Assembly: GCA_049282455.1 (NCBI GenBank)
Contig: JBAPUB010000274.1
Location: forward strand, 1 to 13,379
Direction: 5' to 3'
Length of the DNA stretch: 13,379 bases
Source of the DNA: JBAPUB01 sp049282455
GTDB lineage: Bacteria > Actinomycetota > Actinomycetes > JAHEKZ01
Shown here piece after piece: positions 6,410 through 12,500 of the stretch. Made by a program: the position numbers and the translations under genes. Under the pieces are notes generated by a model. It saw only the letters and a program-made list of their open reading frames with translations. It ran no database searches and was not told where the DNA came from. The first letter of the stretch is position 1; every line of letters begins with the position of its first letter.

Positions 6410-6961
6410 TCAGGCCTCGGGGTCGGTGGTCCTCTTCGCCGCGGGCTTGGTGGCCGGCTTGGTGGCCTTCTTCGTGGGCTTGGTGGCCGACGCCGCAGCG
6501 GCAGGCTTGGCCGCGGGCTCGTCGGCAGCCGGTGCCGTCAGGTGCTCGGTGCCGCGGACCGCAGCGACGACCCGCTCACCGCGGACGACGAGGTCGTCGT
6601 AGGTGCGCTCGGCGACGGCTGCGAACTCGAAGGCGCGTGCGGCGAGGTCGGAGAGCTCGACCTTCGGCAGGTCGGCCTTGCTGGGCAGCTCGACGTTGGG
6701 CAGCTCGGCCTTGCGGGGGTCCAGCTTGGTGAGGTCGATCCGCTCGGCAGCGGTGCGCGCCGTCTCGCGTGCGCGGTCACGTGCGACCGCAACCGACGCG
6801 GCGTCGAAGCGCCGAAGCTCGAGCTCGGCGAGCTTGACGGGAAGCGCACGGGCCTTCTCGGTGGCGATGTCGGTGACGCCCACGAGCGCGAACAGCGGCG
6901 CAGGGATCTTGGGGAGTGCAGGCATCGCAGGAACTGTGGGGATTGAGGGGATCGTAGGCAT
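6410..6961 (-). CDS. HbhA-like (heparin-binding hemagglutinin-like) protein
   Basis: 183-residue protein resembling mycobacterial HbhA, a surface adhesin that binds sulfated glycans through a lysine-rich tail. Residues 24-80 look helical, and AERTYDDLVVRGERVVAAVR (117-136) matches the HbhA helical segment style. The tail 146-178 is Ala/Pro/Lys rich (KPTKKATKPATKPAAKR). Two parts are unusual: the N-terminus is a run of Pro at every third residue (P2, 5, 8, 11, 14, 17, 20), and residues 86-103 have LPNVEL and LPKVEL segments. No signal peptide is seen, as in HbhA. The ATG at 6961 follows the XRE stop by two bases with GAAAGG six bases upstream, so the two genes are one operon. Surface adhesion is inferred from the family. 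Confidence 0.78.
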   Translation of the reverse strand: MPTIPSIPTVPAMPALPKIPAPLFALVGVTDIATEKARALPVKLAELELRRFDAASVAVARDRARETARTAAERIDLTKLDPRKAELPNVELPSKADLPKVELSDLAARAFEFAAVAERTYDDLVVRGERVVAAVRGTEHLTAPAADEPAAKPAAAASATKPTKKATKPATKPAAKRTTDPEA

Positions 6962-6963
6962 GG

Positions 6964-7491
6964 TCAGCCTTTCTTGGCCTTCGTTGTCGCGGTACGAGAT
7001 GTCGGACGAGAAGCAGTGGTTCGGGCCTTCGTGGTCTTGGTGGCCTTGCTGGTCGGACCCGTGCGGGTGGTTCTGGAAGTTCTGGTGGTCTTGGTGGCCT
7101 TCGTGGTGGTGCGAGCCCGCGCGGGCTTCGGGGTCACTTCAGCTGTCGCGACTCCGTTCTCGGTGAGGAAAGACGCATAGATGTCGAGCAGCACTCGCTT
7201 CTGTCGCTCGGTGATCGCTGCGTCACCGACGATGGCCGCCTCGACGGCCAGCCCCGACTCGCGCTCGTCGAGCAGCCCAGCCCGCACGTACAGCTGCTCG
7301 GCAGAGATGCGAAGCCCCTTGGCGATCTGCTGCAGCACCTCGGCGCTTGGCTTGCGCAGACCCCGCTCGATCTGGCTGAGGTAGGGGTTGGACACACCGG
7401 CGTCGGCAGCGAGGCGTCGGACCGAGATGGCCGCGCCCTCGCGCTGCTCACGGATGTAGTCGCCGAGACGACCGACGGGAGAGGAGCTCAC
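6964..7491 (-). CDS. XRE-family transcriptional regulator with basic C-terminal tail
   Basis: 175-residue DNA-binding protein. The Cro/C1-type helix-turn-helix is at about 8-66, with LAADAGVSNPYLSQIERG (27-44) as the recognition segment. Residues 70-115 form a second, mostly helical domain. The end (120-175) is almost all Thr, Lys, Arg, Ser, Ala and Pro (for example TTKATKTTRTSRTTR), resembling histone-H1-like or HbhA tails; as I recall the mycobacterial relative Rv0474 is shorter. The GTG at 7491 has TACTCT six bases upstream and no ribosome site, so it is leaderless. It precedes the hbhA-like gene by two bases. Paired GCTAGC palindromes in the promoter suggest autoregulation, which is inference. 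Confidence 0.88.
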   Translation of the reverse strand: MSSSPVGRLGDYIREQREGAAISVRRLAADAGVSNPYLSQIERGLRKPSAEVLQQIAKGLRISAEQLYVRAGLLDERESGLAVEAAIVGDAAITERQKRVLLDIYASFLTENGVATAEVTPKPARARTTTKATKTTRTSRTTRTGPTSKATKTTKARTTASRPTSRTATTKAKKG

Positions 7492-7497
7492 GAATCA

Positions 7498-7526
7498 AGA
7501 GTAGCCCAGAGTGCTAGCTGGAGCAA
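7498..7526 (-). promoter_or_regulatory. Leaderless promoter of the XRE gene
   Basis: Minus strand TTGCTC (7521-7526), a 17-base spacer, then TACTCT (7498-7503), six bases before the GTG at 7491. This is the most complete -35/-10 pair among the leaderless promoters here. Confidence 0.65.
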
Positions 7527-7539
7527 GCACCCGGCTAGC
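7513..7539. promoter_or_regulatory. Paired GCTAGC boxes, candidate XRE operator
   Basis: Two identical 6-bp palindromes, GCTAGC at 7513-7518 and 7534-7539, have centres 21 bp apart, two helical turns. One lies between the -35 and -10, the other just upstream of the -35. A 10-bp palindrome GACCTAGGTC (7549-7558) follows and overlaps the arsC stop. A dimeric repressor, perhaps the XRE protein itself, could bind here. Confidence 0.4.
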
Positions 7540-7551
7540 GGTTGGTGTGAC

Positions 7552-7965
7552 CTAGGTCTCAGTCCCGAGCCCGAGCGAGCCCAGCAGGCCTCGGACGCGG
7601 GCGTCGATGTCGTCGACGATCACCCGGACCTCCTCGACGGAGCGACCGTGCGGATCCGTCACCTCCCAGTCGAGGTAGGTGCGACCCGGGTAGTAGGGAC
7701 ACTCCTCGCCACAGCCCATCGTGACGACCACGTCAGCCGCCTGGACCATGGCTGCGTCGAAACGCTTCGGAGTCGACTCGGGTTCCAGCCCGCGCTCCTC
7801 GAGCACGGCCCGGACCTCCGGGTGCACCTCGTCGGCCGGCTCCGAGCCCCCCGACAGCACCTCGACGCGGTCGCCGCCGTAGTGGCGCAGCAGCGCCGCG
7901 GCCGCCTGCGACCTCCCCGCGTTCTTGCGACAGGCTACGAGCACGACCGGCCGGTTCTCGCTCAT
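7552..7965 (-). CDS. arsC: Arsenate reductase, low-molecular-weight phosphatase type
   Basis: 137-residue cytosolic enzyme that reduces arsenate to arsenite. The anion-binding loop C-x5-R is CRKNAGRS at 12-19, with Cys12 as the attacking thiol and Arg18. The late TDPHG (103-107) supplies the catalytic Asp104. Cys85 and Cys89 in MGCGEECP could carry the disulfide relay of thioredoxin-linked members; use of mycothiol is also possible in this lineage. The ATG at 7965 has GGAGGAG (7971-7977) five bases upstream and overlaps the aqpS stop as ATGA, so it is coupled to aqpS. The open frame extends upstream inside aqpS but is antisense-like shadow there. It is the last gene of arsR-aqpS-arsC. Confidence 0.93.
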   Translation of the reverse strand: MSENRPVVLVACRKNAGRSQAAAALLRHYGGDRVEVLSGGSEPADEVHPEVRAVLEERGLEPESTPKRFDAAMVQAADVVVTMGCGEECPYYPGRTYLDWEVTDPHGRSVEEVRVIVDDIDARVRGLLGSLGLGTET

Positions 7966-8681
7966 GCTTGCTCCTCCATCACGACGTTCTCGGGTGCATC
8001 GGTCTGCGACTGTGGCCAGAGGACCCGGACCACGCCGTAACCGATCGCTGCACCCACGGCCTGGGCCGCAAAGAACGGAACGACCGACCCGGGGGCGATA
8101 CCGGCAAAGGTGTCGCTGAACATCCGGCCGATCGTGACAGCCGGGTTGGCGAACGACGTCGACGAGGTGAAGAAGTAGGCACTGGTGATGTAGAGAGCAA
8201 CGCTCGGGGCGACCAGGGGCGCCCGGCCGCTGCGTGCCAGCCCGAAGACCACTGCGGTCAGGCCGAAGGTCGCGACCACCTCGCCGAGCATCGTCGCCGA
8301 GGTCACCCGGTCGATGGTGGCGAGGTTCACCGCCGGCAAGCCGAACATGAGGTTGGCCAGCATGGCCCCCAGGACGGCCCCCACGACCTGGGCCGCGACG
8401 TACAGACCCACACTGCGGGCGTGCCTCCCGCCGAATGCGGCGTCGACGCCGGTCACCAGAGGGTTGAACTGGGCACCGCTGATCGGCGCCAGTTGGGCGA
8501 TCAGGACATAGAGCGCGGCGCCGGTCGCGACGGCGTTGATGAGCAGCTGGGCTCCCACGTCGTCGGACAGACGCGCCGCCATGGCCCCCGACCCGATGAC
8601 CACGGTGACCAGGGCCCCGGTACCCAGTCCCTCGGCGAAGACCCGGCGTCCCAGGGGGACCGGGTTGGTGACGTCGCTCAC
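7962..8681 (-). CDS. aqpS: Aquaporin-family arsenite channel (AqpS-like)
   Basis: 239-residue MIP-family channel with six hydrophobic helices. The first NPA box is altered to NPL (SGAQFNPLVT, Asn73), with Gln where many relatives have His. The second is NPA at 179-181 (SFANPAVTIGR). The residue three after the second Asn is Val182 where most aquaporins have the selectivity-filter Arg; a Val at this place is reported for Sinorhizobium AqpS, an arsenite efflux channel. It lies between arsR and arsC and there is no ArsB or Acr3 in the window, so downhill arsenite exit after ArsC reduction is the likely role. GTG at 8681 starts six bases after the arsR stop, with a G-rich ribosome site. Its TGA overlaps the arsC ATG. 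Confidence 0.9.
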   Translation of the reverse strand: MSDVTNPVPLGRRVFAEGLGTGALVTVVIGSGAMAARLSDDVGAQLLINAVATGAALYVLIAQLAPISGAQFNPLVTGVDAAFGGRHARSVGLYVAAQVVGAVLGAMLANLMFGLPAVNLATIDRVTSATMLGEVVATFGLTAVVFGLARSGRAPLVAPSVALYITSAYFFTSSTSFANPAVTIGRMFSDTFAGIAPGSVVPFFAAQAVGAAIGYGVVRVLWPQSQTDAPENVVMEEQA

Positions 8682-8687
8682 GTCTGG

Positions 8688-9035
8688 TCAGACCCCCAGG
8701 ACGCCGCGCAGCGCCTCGAGCCGGCTCGGCACCGCTGCGTAGTGCACCCAGGTGCCGCGCTTGCTGCTGGTGACCAGCCCCGCCTCGCGCAGCACCTTCA
8801 GGTGGTGGCTCACCGTGGGCTGGCTCTTGCCCACTGGACCGGCCAGGTCGCACGCGCAGACCTCGCCGGACGGCGCGGCAGCGATGATGCTGAGCAGACG
8901 CAGCCGTACCGGGTCGGCGAGCGCCTTGAAGGCGTGGGCCAGCACCTCGGAGGTCTCGGCGTCCAGGGCGGTGTCACCCAGCGGTGCGCAGCAGTCCGCC
9001 TCGACCATGCGCAGAGGGATTGGGGTCCGGGTCAT
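8688..9035 (-). CDS. arsR: ArsR/SmtB-family arsenic-responsive repressor
   Basis: 115-residue winged-helix repressor that should leave DNA when arsenite or antimonite binds. The helix-turn-helix is at about 65-86 (KSQPTVSHHLKVLREAGLV), followed by the wing (SSKRGTWVHYA). Two cysteine sets are visible: Cys15-Cys16 in EADCCAPL and Cys60-x-Cys62 in EVCACDL. The vicinal pair plus a helix cysteine matches the arrangement I recall for Corynebacterium ArsR (Cys15, Cys16, Cys55). The ATG at 9035 has TAACCT six bases upstream and no ribosome site. It heads arsR-aqpS-arsC and is divergent from arsI. Confidence 0.93.
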   Translation of the reverse strand: MTRTPIPLRMVEADCCAPLGDTALDAETSEVLAHAFKALADPVRLRLLSIIAAAPSGEVCACDLAGPVGKSQPTVSHHLKVLREAGLVTSSKRGTWVHYAAVPSRLEALRGVLGV

Positions 9036-9041
9036 CCGGAC

Positions 9042-9047
9042 AGGTTA
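9042..9047 (-). promoter_or_regulatory. -10 element of leaderless arsR promoter
   Basis: Minus strand TAACCT ends six bases before the arsR ATG. Operator-like box 1 (9049-9062) lies directly behind it, in the spacer, so a bound repressor would block polymerase. No good -35 is seen. Confidence 0.6.
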
Positions 9048-9048
9048 A

Positions 9049-9110
9049 TCGACAACTATCGAACAATCCATTGACAACTGTCGAACTCTCGATAAATTGA
9101 TGAGTGTCGA
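9049..9110. promoter_or_regulatory. Three ArsR operator-like boxes
   Basis: Imperfect palindromes of 14 bp with the pattern TYGAY-N4-RTCGA are at 9049-9062 (TCGACAACTATCGA), 9071-9084 (TTGACAACTGTCGA) and 9097-9110 (TTGATGAGTGTCGA). Starts are 22 and 26 bp apart. Box 1 covers the arsR spacer, box 2 covers the arsI -35, and box 3 covers the end of the arsI -10 and its start region. Assignment to ArsR is inferred from position. Confidence 0.6.
9071..9098 (+). promoter_or_regulatory. arsI promoter
   Basis: Consensus -35 TTGACA (9071-9076), a 16-base spacer, and TAAATT (9093-9098). Transcription would start near 9105, giving a leader of about 25 bases that includes GAGGAGG (9118-9124). Confidence 0.6.
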
Positions 9111-9129
9111 ATCAATCGAGGAGGCCGCC

Positions 9130-9594
9130 ATGTCCGCTGTACCCCCCACATCCCCAACATCCCCCGTATCCCCCGTGTCCCCCGTGTCACTGCCCCGGGT
9201 CCAGCTCGCGCTCAACGTCAGCGACCTCGACGCTGCCGTCGACTTCTACCGCCGGCTGTTCGACTCCGAGCCGGCCAAACGCCGGCCCGGGTACGCGAAC
9301 TTCGCCATCGACAGCCCACCCCTGAAGCTGGTGCTCATCGAGTCACCGGACACCGCCGGGTCACTGAACCACCTGGGCGTCGAGGTCGCCTCGACCGCTG
9401 ACGTCACGGCCGCCACGCAGCGCCTGTCCGGGATCGGGCTGGCCGACTCGGTCGAGTCGCGGGTCGCGTGCTGCTACGCCGTCCAGGACAAGGTCTGGTC
9501 GACCGACCCGGACGGGCTGTCGTGGGAGCACTACACCGTCCTGGCCGACTCGCCGGTCATGCAGGACTCGTCGGACACCTGCTGCGCCAGCTAG
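9130..9594 (+). CDS. arsI: ArsI/CadI-family vicinal-oxygen-chelate metalloprotein
   Basis: 154-residue member of the glyoxalase/VOC superfamily. ArsI proteins cleave the C-As bond of trivalent organoarsenicals; close relatives (CadI) are cadmium-inducible. Likely metal ligands are Gln25 (VQLALNV), His81 (LNHLGVEV) and Glu133 (WEHYTVL). The arsenic-binding vicinal pair is Cys114-Cys115 in ACCYAVQDKVW. A second pair, Cys151-Cys152, is at the very end. Residues 7-20 are a low-complexity (T/V)SP repeat not usual for the family. The ATG at 9130 is set by GAGGAGG five bases upstream; in-frame TTG 9097 and ATG 9100 overlap the promoter. It is divergent from arsR. ArsI versus CadI cannot be settled by eye. 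Confidence 0.88.
   Translation: MSAVPPTSPTSPVSPVSPVSLPRVQLALNVSDLDAAVDFYRRLFDSEPAKRRPGYANFAIDSPPLKLVLIESPDTAGSLNHLGVEVASTADVTAATQRLSGIGLADSVESRVACCYAVQDKVWSTDPDGLSWEHYTVLADSPVMQDSSDTCCAS
9148..9189 (+). repeat. Nine-base tandem repeat in the arsI 5' end
   Basis: About four and a half units of a 9-base repeat (ACA or GTR, TCC, CCM) encode TSP-TSP-VSP-VSP-VS at residues 7-20. The last units are nearly identical, which suggests slippage expansion. Confidence 0.8.
9591..9594. other. Shared CTAG stop palindrome (arsI and giant surface protein)
   Basis: CTAG gives TAG to arsI on the plus strand (9592-9594) and TAG to the surface-protein gene on the minus strand (9591-9593), the second such case in the window. 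Confidence 0.95.
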
Positions 9595-12500
9595 TCCCGC
9601 CGGCGCAACCGCAACGGTGCTGAGCCGAGCAGCAGGGCTGCTCCCATGGCCAGCATCGAGGCGGCCCACAGGGCCAGCCGCGTGACCTCCGCTCCCGTGT
9701 GCGGAAGCGGCCCGCCCTGCGACGGCGTCGACGGAACGGGTGCCGGAGCAGGGACCGACGCACCGGCGACGGTGACCGAAACGGTCGCCTGACTGCAGTC
9801 GCCGTCGGGGTCGCAGATCTCGTAGACGAAGGTCTGGACGCCGTTGGCGCCGGCGTCGGCGGTGAAGACGATGTCGCCGTTCGGCTTCACCACGGCCGAG
9901 CCATCGCTCGGCTGCTCGACCACGGTCACCGTGACGGGCTGGCCCTCCACGTCGTGGTCGTTGGCCCCGACGTGGATGGTCACCGGCTGCCCAGCCTGGG
10001 CGTCGATCGCGTCGTCCTTGGCGACCGGCGCGTCGTTGCGCGGTGCCACGGTGACCGTGACCGTAGCCACGTCGCACGCACCGAACGGGTCGCACAACGT
10101 GTACGTGAAGCTGTCCGCGCCGTTGTAGTTGTGGTCGGGGGTGTAGACGACCTGGCTGCCCTTGACCTTCGTGGTGCCGTGCGACGGCTGCGTCACGGCT
10201 GTCACGTTCGTCGGGTCGCCGTCCGGGTCGCTGTCGTTGGCCTTGACGGCGATCGTCACAGCATGGTCCTCAGCCGTCTTCGCCGAGTCGTCCACTGCCG
10301 AAGGGGCGGCGTTGACGGCGTCGACCGTCACAGTGACGGTCGCGGTGTCCGTGCCCCCGTTGCCGTCGCTGATCGTGTAGCTGAACGTGTCGGTTCCCGA
10401 CCATCCGGAGTCCGGTACGTAGGTGACGGTCCCGTTCCCGTTGACCGTCGTGCTGCCATGGCTGCCCGAACCGGCCGACACGACCGTAAGCGTGTCGCCC
10501 TCCGGGTCAGTGTCGTTGGTCAGCACGGTGATGTCGACAGGGGTGTCCTCCAGTGTGCTGTCGGCGTCGTGCCGTGCCTTCGGCACGTCGTTCACCGCGC
10601 TGACGGTCACGGTCACCGTTGCCGTAGCCGTGTTGCCCAGATCGTCACTGACCGTGTACGTGAACGTGTCGGTGCCCGACCAGTTGGCTGCGGGCGTGTA
10701 GGTGAACGTGCCATCACCGTTGTCCACCAGGACCCCGTGACCAGGCGACGTCGACGACACCACCGTGAGGGCTCCCCCCTCCGGGTCGCTGTCGTTCGTG
10801 ACAACGTCGACGGTCACTGGCACGTCCTCGTTCGTGCTTGCGGCGTCGTCGACCGCGAGGGGCGCCAGGTTGTCCACCACCGTCACGTCGACGGTTGCTG
10901 TGTCACATGCCCCGTCGGCGTCGCACACCTGGTACGTGAAGCTGTCGGAGCCGAAGAAACCAGGGTTCGGCGTGTAGGTCACCGACAGGCTGCCGTTCAC
11001 CGCCACCGAGCCGTTGCCGGGGCCTGAGGTGACCGTGACGGCCGCACCCCCGGCTGAGGTCAACGGGCTGTCGACGTCAGAGTCGTTGCCGAGCACGACG
11101 ACGGTGACCGGCTGGCTCTCGTTGGTCGTTGCACTGTCGTCCTGGGCGAGCGGGGCGTCGTTGACCGGCTTCACCGTCACGTTGACGGTGGCGGTGTCCG
11201 TGCCGCCGTTGCCGTCGCTGACGGTGTAGGTGAACGCATCGGGGCCGAAGTAGTCGGCGTCCGGGGCGTAGTCGAACGTGCCGTCACCGTTGTCTGTGAC
11301 AGTCCCGTGGGCTGCCGGGGAGTGACCGGTCACGGTGAGCGGGTCCCCGTCCGGGTCGGTGTCATTGCCTGTGACGTCGACGGTGGTCACCGGTGTGTCC
11401 TCGTCGGTCACCACCGAGTTGTCTTTGGCGACCGGGCTGTCGTTCACCGAGTTGACCGTGATCGTGACCGTCGCGGTCGCGCTCCCACCGTTGCCGTCAC
11501 TGATCGTGTAGGTGAAGGTGTCGACGCCGAACCACCCGGCGTCGGGCGAGTAGGTGATGGTCCCGTCCGCGTTGACCGTGGTCGACCCGTTGCCCCCGTT
11601 CGTCGCGGAGGTGACCGCCAGCGGCTGCCCTTCGGGGTCCACGTCGTTGGTGAGCACGTCCACGGTGACGTTGGAGTCCTCGTTGGTGGCGCCGGCGTCG
11701 TCGTTGGCCACTGGGTTGCTGTTGACGCCGTTGACCGTCACGGCCACAACCGCGCTGTCGCAGCCACCGGCGCTGTCACAGACCTGGTAGGTGAAGCTGT
11801 CCGGACCGGAGTACCCAGGGTCCGGGGAGTAGGTCACCGTTCCGTTTGCGTTGACCGTCGTCGAGCCGTGGGCCGGGGCTCCTGTCACGCTCACCGTGGC
11901 ACCGGCTGCTGTCGTCAAGACGCTGTCGACGTCGCTGTCGTTGCCCAGCACCGTGACGGTGACGTCGGTGTTCTCGTTGGTCGCAACGGTGTCGCCGACG
12001 GCGACGGGTGGGTCGTTGACCGGGTCGACGGTGACGTCGACGGTCGCAACGTCGCAGGCCAGTGAGGGGTCGCAGAGCAGGTAGGTGAAGCTGTCCGGTC
12101 CGGAGTAGTCCGCGTCGGGGGTGTAGGTGAATGTGCCGTCCCCGTTGTCGACCGCGGATCCGTGGCTCGGGCCGACGTCAAGGCTGACGGACAGGGAGCT
12201 CGAGGCGCTCTCCGGGTCGGAGTCGTTGCCGCGGACGTCGACCGTCGTGCCGGAGGTGTCCTCGTTCAGGGTGACCGAGTCGTCGACGGCGGTGGGCGGG
12301 TCGTTGACGGGGTCGACCGTGACGAGCACGTCGGCGGTGTCGCACTGGACCGGAGCCCCCGAGTCACACACCTGGTAGGTGAACTGGTCGGACCCGTTGA
12401 AGTTGGCGTCGGGGGTGTAGGTCACGACTCCCGTCACCGGGTCGACCGAGGTCGAGCCGTGGGTCGGACCTGCTGTCACGGTCACGGCCGTCGGGTCGAT

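Noticed and set aside
7966..8853. Longer arsC start within aqpS
   Set aside because: The extra part is Arg/Gly-rich shadow of aqpS; ATG 7965 has GGAGGAG and the ATGA coupling.
7968..9074. 368-residue plus-strand open frame opposite the ars operon
   Set aside because: Antisense shadow of aqpS and arsR.
9097..9129. Upstream arsI starts (TTG 9097, ATG 9100) or a leaderless start
   Set aside because: They overlap the -10 and operator box 3 and lack a ribosome site; ATG 9130 has GAGGAGG at ideal spacing.
9699..12065. Two long plus-strand open frames opposite the repeat protein
   Set aside because: They mirror the regular repeat codons (Val/Asp/Arg/Gly rich) and have no start signals or family features.
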